Below are positions 8,601 to 16,190 of a stretch of 49,987 nt of DNA, piece by piece (position 1 is the first letter of the stretch; each line of letters begins with the position of its first letter). Location of the stretch: positions 1 through 49,987 of the forward strand of contig CAZEIM010000021.1 in assembly GCA_964512145.1 (NCBI GenBank). Reading direction: 5' to 3'. The translations under genes were made by a program, and so were the position numbers. The stretch is from CAYOHR01 sp964512145. Its GTDB lineage: Bacteria > Bacteroidota > Bacteroidia > Flavobacteriales_G > JALEGO01. The notes under the pieces were generated by a model that did not search any database, was not told the DNA's origin, and saw nothing but the letters and a program-made list of their open reading frames with translations.

Positions 8601-10844
8601 AAAGCAAATGATAAAATATCCAGTACAAATTTATTGACTGAATTAAGAGATAAATATTCAGATATCAATTTAGAGCAAGTGAATATTTTAGCAAAGCAGG
8701 ATTCGATGTTACAACAAAAAATTGAGCGTATCGAAGCTAATATAAACGAAATAAACACTAAAATAGCTCAAGAAAAAAAGAAAAAAAATCTCGCTCCTCT
8801 AGAGCAACAAAAAAAGGCCTTGGAATTTGAGTTAGACTCTGTAAAAGAATTACAAAAAACATATCAATCTATTAAAAATATTTTTGAAGCATATCATCAA
8901 AAAAACAATCAAAGATTTTATGCTGATGGAATTACAAACTATGAAGCCTACGAAAAAATATTATCTAATCAACAAGATGAAATAGAGTTAGTACAAGCAA
9001 AAATAGCTGAAAAAGAAAACATCCTCCCTACTCTATCTGATAAAAATGATAAAAATCAAATGCAAGAAACGCTTGATTATTATAAAAAATCACTTATTAA
9101 CAACACGAATGAAATGCAAATTTTAGAATCCTATAAAACTCAAATTCTAAATTCAGAAATGCAACAACTAAGTGAAATATTACTACAATCCACCTTAGAA
9201 GATAACTTTCCTTTAACCACCAAAAACTTAAATGACGAAGAAAGAACTTCTTTACAAAACAATCCCGATTTTAAGACATTTTATGAACAACACATCCAAT
9301 ATAAAGACTTAATGCTAACATACAAAAACCATCGTGAACAGTCGATAAGTCTTAAACAAGAAGCTGAAAAAACAGAACAACAGGCTAAAGAATATTTAAA
9401 TGTAAGCGATGATGACCCGGAAAAAGAGAAAAAAATTAAGCAAGCAGAAGTTATATTGTTACAAGCTCAAAAATTAAATGAACAATCAGATTCATTACAA
9501 AAATTATCTGAAAATATTCTTTCACAATCTGAACAAATTGCACTAAAAAATGCTACAATTCTTCTTCAAAAAGATTCTTCAAAAAATTTATTTATGGCAG
9601 GATTAAAAGAACCAATCGAAAACATTGTTGCTAAAAATATTTCAAAAATTCAGCCCATAAATCTATCGGATAGCATTTCGGATTCTACAAAAGTTATAAC
9701 GAACACGGAAACTTTAATTACAGAAAATATTAATATAAATAATGACTCCATATCCACAAATGTAAAAGTCTCTGATAGTAAAGACTCTACTAATATCGCA
9801 AGAAATACAGACACTTCTAAAAACACCTTAAATAATAATTCCGAGTTNNNNNNNNNNATAGTATTAAAAACCACTGAATCATCAGCTTATAATACTGAAA
9901 ACCCCATTCCTGTTGATATAGAATATCCTGATGGGATAATATATAAAATTCAAGTAGGAGTATACAGAAATAACATTCCACAAGATTTATTTAAAGGATT
10001 TGCACCCATTAATGGAGAAAAATTAGAAAATGGATTAACGAGGTATTTAGCAGGTAATTTTAAAGATTTTGAAAAAGCCGTAGATGCTAGAGACAAAATA
10101 AGAAATTTAGGATATACCGATGCATTTATAGTAAGTTATAAAGACGGAGAAAAAATAGATACAAAACAAGCATTATCTATAGCTAAAAATGAGCCTCAAA
10201 ATGTAGAAAAAACAATAGAAGCTGATGATAATTTGTTAGATTTTTCAATTACCGAATATTGGAATAATATTCCGGATATAAAATATACAGTTCAAGTAGG
10301 CGCATACAAGGGAACTCCCAAAGCCACTCAATTTAAAAGTATTCAGCCTTTATATGCAGAAAAATCAACCACTGGATTAGTAAAATATACTACCGGAACT
10401 TTTACTCAATATGAACAAGCCCTCATGAATAAAGATTTAATGGTAGATGTTGGAATAAAAGATGCTTTTGTTACGGCTTACAATAATGGAAAAAAAATAA
10501 CATTAGCGGAGGCTGCTTATTTATTAAAAGACAATACTTACGTTAATCCAAATAATGATCAAAAAACAACGAACAACACTTCAGTTAATAATTTAGAAAT
10601 TACCTATTCAGTACAGATAGGCTCTTACTCAGAATATATCCCCTTAGATGAATTAGACAATTTTATAATTATTGCTCAACAATATCCTTTAATGATCTCA
10701 AAAGACAAACGAAATTTATATGCTTATTTAGTAGGAAATTTTAATAGTATTCAAGAAGCAGAAAAAATGAGAGATAATTTAAACAAAATGTATAATCTAA
10801 AATCATTTGTTGTAAAAACAAATGATGGAATTAAAATAGATTAA
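5688..10844 (+). CDS. Giant TPR / PD40 / coiled-coil protein with three SPOR-like repeats (1718 aa)
   Basis: Exported protein with an N-terminal signal peptide ending near FSQQ. Residues about 37-155 are TPR-like helices (AEKYSEALPLYTQL, RFSDAIAYYKKYQQ). About 215-345 are PD40 beta-propeller repeats (TLYFSSYGENGNNKDIF, SLYFASKGHTSMGGYDIF). About 348-425 is a carboxypeptidase-regulatory-like beta domain. About 495-1300 is a long Gln/Asn/Lys/Glu-rich coiled coil. The C terminus has three related SPOR-like units at about 1419-1490, 1532-1604 and 1639-1717, starting YKIQVGVY, YTVQVGAY and YSVQIGSY. SPOR domains bind denuded peptidoglycan, and TPR-PD40 proteins such as PorE belong to the T9SS/gliding envelope machinery. 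An anchoring or scaffold role is therefore likely but inferred. Ten N at 9848-9857 (residues 1387-1390) keep the frame. The M48 gene follows after 2 bases. Confidence 0.92.
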   Translation: MKQKRVQHIIFQSAVLLFLLSIQLNSFSQQLSESDIKKKADDLFEAEKYSEALPLYTQLSSNFQNQPEYLYKIGACKLFVENDKKNALFFLETALKKSGNEFPDLNYYLGKAYHLQYRFSDAIAYYKKYQQTGKKRGKIPVEREIEMCEQGKKLLNNITDMVVSEKKLLSIEDAYKGYSLAGTKGKILKVPQEFISKKDKENNHSTVMYSYPGIKTLYFSSYGENGNNKDIFSINKDESGNFSNPINVGVVINTKYDEDFPMMHPNGRSLYFASKGHTSMGGYDIFKSELDTNTGKWSTPINLDFAISSPGDDFLFLVDSLEQNAVFSSTREAPAGKTHVYKVKLTRIPVQSTLLKGTFASAYGKNAKITIKNTVTDQTVTEITTDSSGNYILPLTNGGKYTFLIDAQNSKSIHSGVIVLPKLDQLAYLEQNINLDLLGNEETLKIINDFEKPNPITSDEMKALLLEQKEKLEVNESEMISMIENSLSYSSGPKEITFSDEDTETIKWANQEAEEKLRQAMMLKEKMNVLTNTSDLELKKKLEEKIEQLQKDAEELKTIAQNVSVNDKSSLDKIKQKQSANNVNSNVLENLYTDDLQKIEQELSSVEKNIISLSDEKKALEEEIKIVNENLTKAKKKDKPALENQKNALNEELQQTEQQLTQEINKKENLTSQQQNIEEQNKLANARLNEASTNIETNNTNVNTNDTIQQLTYNEYNKQIQVKDSAYIPYYENIIANIESSVNIDNTTKAKQKMDVYEQWIEKIDENIFQNEQKINNLPDNDVNKEQLIIQNKELIGLKNDLSSKLMNEQDKATITVEKTEQVIVNGETILKNQSTYYIEEATYVSEIKNIDPKLANILKPYKYTSEANDTLSEKERIEYLKNVNDKELETIQQHITSLQDKMKDPNSMEANLSSNDIKLDLMKALQKSKENKQKEYIQYLNQQEAQQITENNRKMISELRDQKRQENINSKANDKISSTNLLTELRDKYSDINLEQVNILAKQDSMLQQKIERIEANINEINTKIAQEKKKKNLAPLEQQKKALEFELDSVKELQKTYQSIKNIFEAYHQKNNQRFYADGITNYEAYEKILSNQQDEIELVQAKIAEKENILPTLSDKNDKNQMQETLDYYKKSLINNTNEMQILESYKTQILNSEMQQLSEILLQSTLEDNFPLTTKNLNDEERTSLQNNPDFKTFYEQHIQYKDLMLTYKNHREQSISLKQEAEKTEQQAKEYLNVSDDDPEKEKKIKQAEVILLQAQKLNEQSDSLQKLSENILSQSEQIALKNATILLQKDSSKNLFMAGLKEPIENIVAKNISKIQPINLSDSISDSTKVITNTETLITENININNDSISTNVKVSDSKDSTNIARNTDTSKNTLNNNSEXXXXIVLKTTESSAYNTENPIPVDIEYPDGIIYKIQVGVYRNNIPQDLFKGFAPINGEKLENGLTRYLAGNFKDFEKAVDARDKIRNLGYTDAFIVSYKDGEKIDTKQALSIAKNEPQNVEKTIEADDNLLDFSITEYWNNIPDIKYTVQVGAYKGTPKATQFKSIQPLYAEKSTTGLVKYTTGTFTQYEQALMNKDLMVDVGIKDAFVTAYNNGKKITLAEAAYLLKDNTYVNPNNDQKTTNNTSVNNLEITYSVQIGSYSEYIPLDELDNFIIIAQQYPLMISKDKRNLYAYLVGNFNSIQEAEKMRDNLNKMYNLKSFVVKTNDGIKID
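9848..9857. other. Assembly gap (10 N) inside the 1718-aa protein gene
   Basis: Ten undefined bases in the linker between the coiled coil and the first SPOR-like repeat. The frame is the same on both sides, so the true length is 10 or differs by a multiple of 3. A low-complexity Asn/Ser/Thr-rich linker on the left side may have hampered assembly. Confidence 0.95.
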
Positions 10845-10846
10845 CC

Positions 10847-11656
10847 ATGAAGAATGATGTATTAAAAGTATTGTTTGTGTTGTTTTTTCTTTTATCCTGT
10901 GCAAAAGTTCCTGTTACTGGCAGAAGGCAATTGCATATGCTACCAGAAAGTACTTTAATGAGTATGAGTTTAACCAATTACAATCAATTTTTATCTCAAA
11001 ACAGAGTATTAGCGGGTAATGATGTAAACACTCAGCTGGTAAAAAAAGTCGGTCAAAATATTCAATCGGCCGTAGTAAAATACATGAATAATGAAGGATT
11101 AAGTAAAAGAATTGCCGGATACAAATGGGAATTCAATGTTGTACAAGACAATATTGTAAACGCTTGGTGTATGCCTGGTGGAAAAGTTGTTGTATACACA
11201 GGATTGTTACCTGTTACCCAAACCGAAGATGGCCTTGCTGTTGTAATGGGACATGAAATTGCTCATGCCATTGCTCGGCATGGAAATGAACGCATGAGTC
11301 AACAATTAGCATTGGCTATGGGAGGAATAGGATTAGCCGTAGCTTTACAAGATAAACCCAAAGAAACTCAAAATATATTTTTAATGAGTTATGGAGTAAC
11401 TTCTGCCTTAGGAATATTAAAATATTCTAGATTGCACGAAAGCGAAGCAGACAAACTTGGATTAATTTTTATGGCTATGGCTGGATATAATCCAGCATCT
11501 GCTATAGATTTTTGGAAGAGAATGTCAAAAACAGGAGGAGGTTCTATGCCTGAATTTTTAAGTACACATCCACACCATGATACAAGAATTAAAGATATAG
11601 AAGCTTATTTACCAGAGGCCATGAATTATTATAATGCCTCAAAAAAAGGGAAATGA
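10847..11656 (+). CDS. M48-family zinc metallopeptidase, predicted lipoprotein
   Basis: Periplasmic or outer-membrane-attached peptidase of the BepA/LoiP/YcaL type, a group associated with envelope protein quality control. The 269-residue protein starts with a lipoprotein signal whose lipobox FLLSC puts the acylated Cys at residue 18. The zinc site HEIAH is at 136-140, with the third ligand in the HESEAD motif (about Glu198). The sequence VPVTGRRQLHMLPES just after the Cys is typical of this Bacteroidota/proteobacterial subgroup. It lacks the C-terminal TPR domain of BepA, so it is closer to LoiP in size. It lies 2 bases after the TPR/PD40/SPOR gene and is likely in the same transcript. Substrates are unknown. 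Confidence 0.93.
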   Translation: MKNDVLKVLFVLFFLLSCAKVPVTGRRQLHMLPESTLMSMSLTNYNQFLSQNRVLAGNDVNTQLVKKVGQNIQSAVVKYMNNEGLSKRIAGYKWEFNVVQDNIVNAWCMPGGKVVVYTGLLPVTQTEDGLAVVMGHEIAHAIARHGNERMSQQLALAMGGIGLAVALQDKPKETQNIFLMSYGVTSALGILKYSRLHESEADKLGLIFMAMAGYNPASAIDFWKRMSKTGGGSMPEFLSTHPHHDTRIKDIEAYLPEAMNYYNASKKGK

Positions 11657-11698
11657 AGTTGATTTAATAAAAATGATATCATATAAACATAAAAAACG

Positions 11699-11706
11699 TA
11701 TTTTTG
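11699..11706 (+). promoter_or_regulatory. Possible -7 box of a Bacteroidota promoter upstream of fbaB
   Basis: TATTTTTG fits the Bacteroidota consensus TAnnTTTG and ends 13 bases before the fbaB ATG, giving a very short leader. I see no TTG -33 element at the usual 19-23 base distance. A similar box precedes several other first genes in the window. Weak, motif-only call. Confidence 0.3.
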
Positions 11707-11719
11707 AAACAAAAAAATA

Positions 11720-12784
11720 ATGAGTACTGTAGTATCAAAAACACACGAATTATTAGGGAATAAAGCAGAAAACCTGCTAAACCATACCTGTAATACCATT
11801 CCAAAAGAAAGTTTACATTTACCAGGACCAGATTTTGTAGAAAGAGTTTTTTTACAAACCAATAGAACACCACAAGTATTAAAAAGTTTACAACAAATTT
11901 ATTCAACCGGAAAATTAGCTAATACCGGATATATGTCCATACTTCCGGTAGATCAAGGGATAGAACATTCTGCCGGTGCATCTTTTGCGCCCAATCCCAT
12001 ATATTTTGATCCTGAAAACATAGTTAAACTAGCTGTAGAAGGTGGATGTAACGCTGTTGCATCAACATTTGGTGTATTGGCCTCATGTTCTAGAAAATAT
12101 GCTCACAGAATTCCTTTCATTGTAAAAATAAACCACAACGAATTATTAACCTATCCAAACAAATACGATCAAATTCTTTTTGGTTCTGTAAAAGAAGCTT
12201 GGAACTTAGGTGCAACGGCAATAGGTGCTACCATATATTTCGGATCTGAAGAATCCTCAAGACAAATAATAGAAGTGGCAGAAGCTTTTGAATATGCCCA
12301 TGAATTAGGTATGGCAACCATTTTATGGTGTTATTTAAGAAACAATGGTTTTAAAAAGGAAGGAAAAGATTATCATACGGCATCTGATATAACCGCTCAG
12401 GCTAATCATTTAGGTGTAACAATTCAGGCTGATATTATAAAACAAAAACTACCAGATTGCAATGGTGGTTACAATGCGATAAATTTTGGTAAAACACATA
12501 AAAAGGTATATGATACGCTATCTAGTGATCATCCCATTGATTTATGCCGATATCAAGTAGCTAATTGCTATATGGGAAGAGCGGGTTTAATAAACTCAGG
12601 AGGTGCTTCTAGCGGATCGTCTGATTTAGCTGAAGCTGTAGAAACAGCCATAATAAATAAAAGAGCAGGCGGTGCAGGATTAATTTCCGGAAGAAAAGCA
12701 TTTCAACGCCCTATGAAAGAAGGTGTTGCAATATTAAATGCCATACAAGATGTTTATTTAGACAAACAAATAACCATTGCTTAA
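11720..12784 (+). CDS. fbaB: Class I fructose-bisphosphate aldolase (DhnA/FbaB type)
   Basis: Cleaves fructose 1,6-bisphosphate to dihydroxyacetone phosphate and glyceraldehyde 3-phosphate through a Schiff base, in glycolysis and gluconeogenesis. At 354 residues it matches the bacterial FbaB length. Visible landmarks are LPVDQGIEH near residue 75-83, the GATAIGATIYFGS strand, and ADIIK around 238-241, where Lys241 is the expected Schiff-base lysine. SGGASSG and AGLISGRKAFQRP form the phosphate-binding end of the barrel. It is metal-independent, unlike class II FbaA. It sits 63 bases after the M48 gene and 3 bases before accD, and shares its pathway with tpiA at the left edge. Family assignment is secure. 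Confidence 0.94.
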   Translation: MSTVVSKTHELLGNKAENLLNHTCNTIPKESLHLPGPDFVERVFLQTNRTPQVLKSLQQIYSTGKLANTGYMSILPVDQGIEHSAGASFAPNPIYFDPENIVKLAVEGGCNAVASTFGVLASCSRKYAHRIPFIVKINHNELLTYPNKYDQILFGSVKEAWNLGATAIGATIYFGSEESSRQIIEVAEAFEYAHELGMATILWCYLRNNGFKKEGKDYHTASDITAQANHLGVTIQADIIKQKLPDCNGGYNAINFGKTHKKVYDTLSSDHPIDLCRYQVANCYMGRAGLINSGGASSGSSDLAEAVETAIINKRAGGAGLISGRKAFQRPMKEGVAILNAIQDVYLDKQITIA

Positions 12785-12787
12785 TAT

Positions 12788-13636
12788 ATGAGTGGTTGGT
12801 GGAAAAGACTTCGTGAAGGGATATTAACCCCAACAGAACAAAAAAGAGAAACCCCCGAAGGTTTATGGTATAATTGTTCAGAATGTAAGCATTTAGTTAC
12901 TGCCGAAGAGCATGCTATGAATGCATGGGTTTGTAGTCACTGCGGATACCATGAAAGAGTTGGTTCAGAAGAGTATTTTCAACTTTTATTTGATAACGGA
13001 AAATATAAAGAATTAAACCCTCAAATAACTTCCGATGATCCCTTACATTTTGAAGACACCAAAAAATACAAAGATCGATTAAAAGATGCCTACCATAAAA
13101 CTAATCTAAAAGATGCCATTAGAACTGCACATGGATTGGTAGATGGTCATAAATTAATGATCGCATGTATGGATTTCGATTTTATTGGAGGTTCAATGGG
13201 TTCAGTAATGGGCGAAAAAATATCTCGAGCGATCGATTATTGTATAAAATATAAAACTCCATTTTTAATTATTTCAAAGTCGGGCGGTGCACGAATGATG
13301 GAAGCAGCTTTTTCATTAATGCAAATGGCTAAAACATCGGCAAAACTTACTTTATTAAGTAAAGCAAAAATACCCTACATTTCTTTATTAACTGATCCAA
13401 CAACCGGTGGAGTTACAGCATCATTTGCTATGTTAGGTGATTTAAACATCGCTGAGCCAAAAGCTCTAATTGGATTTGCGGGTCCAAGAGTCGTAAAGGA
13501 AACTATAGGAAAAGACTTGCCAGAAGGATTTCAAACCTCAGAGTTTGTATTAGAACATGGTTTTTTAGATGCCATTGTTAAGCGAACAGAATTAAAACAA
13601 AAAATAGCACAATTCCTTGTTTTTTTTAAAAATTAA
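12788..13636 (+). CDS. accD: Acetyl-CoA carboxylase carboxyltransferase subunit beta
   Basis: Subunit of the carboxyltransferase that moves the carboxyl group from biotin to acetyl-CoA, forming malonyl-CoA for fatty acid synthesis. The 282-residue protein starts with the usual WWKRLREGI. It carries a four-cysteine zinc finger (Cys30, Cys33, Cys49, Cys52) and then the crotonase-like fold with GGSMGSVMGEK, SKSGGARMMEA and DPTTGGVTASFA. The length is normal. It follows fbaB by 3 bases and probably shares its transcript. The AccA partner is not in the window, as is common in Bacteroidota. Confidence 0.96.
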   Translation: MSGWWKRLREGILTPTEQKRETPEGLWYNCSECKHLVTAEEHAMNAWVCSHCGYHERVGSEEYFQLLFDNGKYKELNPQITSDDPLHFEDTKKYKDRLKDAYHKTNLKDAIRTAHGLVDGHKLMIACMDFDFIGGSMGSVMGEKISRAIDYCIKYKTPFLIISKSGGARMMEAAFSLMQMAKTSAKLTLLSKAKIPYISLLTDPTTGGVTASFAMLGDLNIAEPKALIGFAGPRVVKETIGKDLPEGFQTSEFVLEHGFLDAIVKRTELKQKIAQFLVFFKN

Positions 13637-13659
13637 TTTCTATTCTACTTTTTTTTACT

Positions 13660-13667
13660 TATTTTCG
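13660..13667 (+). promoter_or_regulatory. Possible -7 box upstream of rpsO
   Basis: TATTTTCG followed by CA resembles the Bacteroidota -7 element TAnnTTTG with one difference. It lies 22 bases before the rpsO start, in an A/T-rich 53-base spacer. No TTG is visible at the right distance for -33. The same octamer precedes the exported protein gene starting at 18129. Tentative. Confidence 0.3.
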
Positions 13668-13689
13668 CATCATATTTATTATTACAACA

Positions 13690-13959
13690 ATGTATTTAGA
13701 TAAAGAAGAAAAAAAGCAAATTATTAAAGAACACGGAAAATCCGTGAAAAACACAGGAACATCTGAAGTGCAAATAGCCTTATTTTCTAATAGAATATCT
13801 CACTTAACGGAGCATTTAAAGAAAAATAAAAAAGATTTTGTTACCCAACAGTCTCTTATTAAATTAGTAGGTAAAAGACGAAGTCTATTAAACTACCTTA
13901 AAAATAAGGATATAAGCAGATACAGAGAAATTGTAGAAAAACTCAATTTACGAAAATAA
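13690..13959 (+). CDS. rpsO: 30S ribosomal protein S15
   Basis: Primary binding protein of the 16S rRNA central domain. The 89-residue length is exactly typical. Recognisable segments are TGTSEVQIALFSNRISHLTEHLK and the basic GKRRSLLNYLKNKD, which contact the rRNA three-way junction and helix 22. It lies directly upstream of pnp, an order conserved from Proteobacteria to Bacteroidota, and is separated from it by a strong hairpin. In other bacteria S15 can repress its own translation; I did not see a pseudoknot here by eye. Confidence 0.97.
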   Translation: MYLDKEEKKQIIKEHGKSVKNTGTSEVQIALFSNRISHLTEHLKKNKKDFVTQQSLIKLVGKRRSLLNYLKNKDISRYREIVEKLNLRK

Positions 13960-13968
13960 ACAAGTTTC

Positions 13969-13995
13969 AAAAACCCCCGCAAGTCGGGGGTTTTT
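13969..13995 (+). terminator. Intrinsic terminator-like hairpin between rpsO and pnp
   Basis: The 11-base arms 13969-13979 (AAAAACCCCCG) and 13985-13995 (CGGGGGTTTTT) are perfectly complementary, with a CAAGT loop. The run of five T ends the stem, and the five G-C pairs stand out in this A/T-rich sequence. It should stop most transcripts after rpsO. Read-through, or an RNA processing site at this hairpin, would feed pnp 21 bases downstream. Confidence 0.85.
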
Positions 13996-14016
13996 AATTT
14001 AAAATCAATCAGAATT

Positions 14017-16140
14017 ATGGCACAAAACGCAACGATACACGAATTCGAACTAGAAGGACAAAAAATTTATATTGAAACAGGAAAATTAGCTACACAAGCA
14101 GATGGAGCTGTTGTAGTTAGAACAGGTAATACTTACTTATTAGCAACGGTAGTTTCTAATAAAGACGCTGCTCCTGGTGTTGATTTTTTACCTTTAACAG
14201 TAGATTATAGAGAGAAATTTTCAGCCACCGGTAAATTTCCAGGTGGGTTTTTTAAAAGAGAATCTAAACCATCCGATTACGAAATATTAATTTCTCGATT
14301 AATTGATAGAGCTCTAAGACCTTTATTTCCGGACGACTATCATGCTGAAACACAAGTATTAGTATCCTTAATTTCAGCTGAAAAAGAAATTATGCCGGAT
14401 TCATTAGCTTGTTTAGCAGCATCTGCTGCTATAGCAGTATCGGATATACCTTTTCCAAATCCAGTATCAGAAGTAAGAGTAGCAAAAATTAATGGTCAAT
14501 TAAAAGTTAACCCTACTTTATCAGAAATAGCTTTAGCTACATTAGATGTTATGGTAGCCGCTACAGAAAAAAATATTGTAATGGTAGAGGGCGAAATGAA
14601 TGAAGTTAGTGAAGATGAGATGTTAGAAGCATTACAGTATGCTCATGAGGCTATAAAAAAACAATGCCAAGCTCAAATTGAACTAGCAAAAAAAGTTGGT
14701 AAAAATGGTATATACAGAGAATATAATCACGAGGAGAGAAATGATGAACTAAAAAATAAAATTCAACAATTTTGTTATGAAAAATGCTACCATATCGCTA
14801 GTCAGGCAAATCCAAATAAAAAAGAAAGATCCGAAGCATTTAAAAAAGTAAAAGAAGAATTATTAACAACGCTTAGCGAAGAAGAAAAATCACAAAGCTT
14901 TTTAATTAATCAATATTTTCATGCTGTAGAAAAAGAAGCGGTAAGAAATGTTGTTCTTGAAAAAGGATCTAGATTAGACGGAAGAAATTTACAACAAATA
15001 CGACCTATATGGTCAGAAATTGGATATTTACCAACACCACATGGTTCTGCTATTTTTACTCGCGGTGAAACACAATCATTAACAACCGTAACCTTAGGAA
15101 CAAAACTTGACGAACAATCTATTGATGGAGCTCTTATTACGGGAACAGAAAAATTTATTTTACATTATAATTTCCCTCCATTTTCAACCGGGGAAGCAAA
15201 ACCCATGAGAGGAACAGGAAGAAGAGAAGTTGGACATGGCAATTTAGCTCTTAGAGCTCTTAAACCGGTAGTGCCAGCAAATTATCCCTACACTATTCGT
15301 ATCGTATCGGATATTCTAGAATCTAATGGATCTTCTTCAATGGCAACTGTTTGCGCAGGAACCTTAGCTCTTATGGATGCTGGTGTTCCAATTAAAAAAC
15401 CAGTGGCAGGAATTGCTATGGGACTCATTACCGATCACAAAGAAAAATTTGCTATATTATCTGATATTCTTGGGGATGAAGATCATTTAGGAGATATGGA
15501 CTTTAAAGTAACGGGAACTAAAGATGGAATTACTGCCTGCCAAATGGATATTAAAGTTGACGGATTACCTTATAATGTATTAAAACAAGCATTATTGCAA
15601 GCAAAAGAAGGACGATTACACATTCTTTCTGAAATGGAAAAAACAATAGCCACTCCAAATGCTGATTTAAAACCTCATGTACCTAGAATTGAACAAATAA
15701 AAATTGACAAAGATGTAATTGGAGCGTTAATTGGCCCAGGAGGTAAAACAATACAAGATATTCAAAAAACTACAGGAACAGTTGTAGTTGTAGAAGAAAA
15801 AGATCAACACGCTACCGTAGATGTTAGCGGACCTAATAAAGAAAGTATTGATGCAGCATTAAAACGAATAAAAGGTATTGTAACCAAACCTGAGGTAGGT
15901 GAAATATACGATGGTATTGTTAAATCAATAGTTGCATTTGGTGCATTTGTAGAAATATTACCTGGAAAAGAGGCCTTACTTCATATTTCTGAAGTAGACT
16001 GGAAACGTTTAGAAACTTTAGACGGAGTGCTAAAAGAAGGAGATGCTGTAAAAGTTAAAATTATTGGTAAGGATGTAAAAACTGGAAAAATGAAATTATC
16101 CCGTAAAGCCTTAATACCTCAACCAGAAAACGCACAATAG
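14017..16140 (+). CDS. pnp: Polyribonucleotide nucleotidyltransferase (PNPase)
   Basis: Phosphorolytic 3'-5' exoribonuclease that degrades mRNA and can add tails. The 707-residue protein has the full order: first RNase PH domain (about 10-140), an all-helical linker (about 240-320), a second RNase PH domain (about 325-545, with the GEAKPMRGTGRREVGHG loop), a KH domain with IGALIGPGGKTI (about 560-620), and an S1 domain with AFGAFVEILPGKEALLHIS (about 630-700). Length and domains are normal. It lies immediately after the rpsO terminator hairpin. Together with rny at 47752-49284 it gives the window two core RNA-decay enzymes. Confidence 0.98.
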   Translation: MAQNATIHEFELEGQKIYIETGKLATQADGAVVVRTGNTYLLATVVSNKDAAPGVDFLPLTVDYREKFSATGKFPGGFFKRESKPSDYEILISRLIDRALRPLFPDDYHAETQVLVSLISAEKEIMPDSLACLAASAAIAVSDIPFPNPVSEVRVAKINGQLKVNPTLSEIALATLDVMVAATEKNIVMVEGEMNEVSEDEMLEALQYAHEAIKKQCQAQIELAKKVGKNGIYREYNHEERNDELKNKIQQFCYEKCYHIASQANPNKKERSEAFKKVKEELLTTLSEEEKSQSFLINQYFHAVEKEAVRNVVLEKGSRLDGRNLQQIRPIWSEIGYLPTPHGSAIFTRGETQSLTTVTLGTKLDEQSIDGALITGTEKFILHYNFPPFSTGEAKPMRGTGRREVGHGNLALRALKPVVPANYPYTIRIVSDILESNGSSSMATVCAGTLALMDAGVPIKKPVAGIAMGLITDHKEKFAILSDILGDEDHLGDMDFKVTGTKDGITACQMDIKVDGLPYNVLKQALLQAKEGRLHILSEMEKTIATPNADLKPHVPRIEQIKIDKDVIGALIGPGGKTIQDIQKTTGTVVVVEEKDQHATVDVSGPNKESIDAALKRIKGIVTKPEVGEIYDGIVKSIVAFGAFVEILPGKEALLHISEVDWKRLETLDGVLKEGDAVKVKIIGKDVKTGKMKLSRKALIPQPENAQ

Positions 16141-16151
16141 ATATTTATACC

Positions 16152-16190
16152 ATATTCATTCTTTTATAAAAATTATAAAAGAATGAATAT
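16152..16190. repeat. Perfect 18-bp inverted repeat between pnp and the next glycosyltransferase
   Basis: The arms 16152-16169 and 16173-16190 are exact reverse complements, separated by AAA. The stem is almost entirely A-T with a few G-C pairs. No T run follows the stem, so it is not a classical intrinsic terminator, although it begins 12 bases after the pnp stop. The first in-frame ATG of the downstream gene (16183) lies inside the right arm. It could be a 3' stabiliser for pnp mRNA, a leader hairpin controlling the glycosyltransferase, or a protein-binding palindrome. Confidence 0.85.

Noticed and set aside
9842..9857. Interpretation of the 10-N run as a frameshift or gene break
   Set aside because: The frame is the same on both sides and the C-terminal repeats complete a coherent protein.
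11629..11906. Two reverse-strand frames across the M48/fbaB spacer
   Set aside because: They cover the start of fbaB in antisense, and their translations are hydrophobic without motifs.
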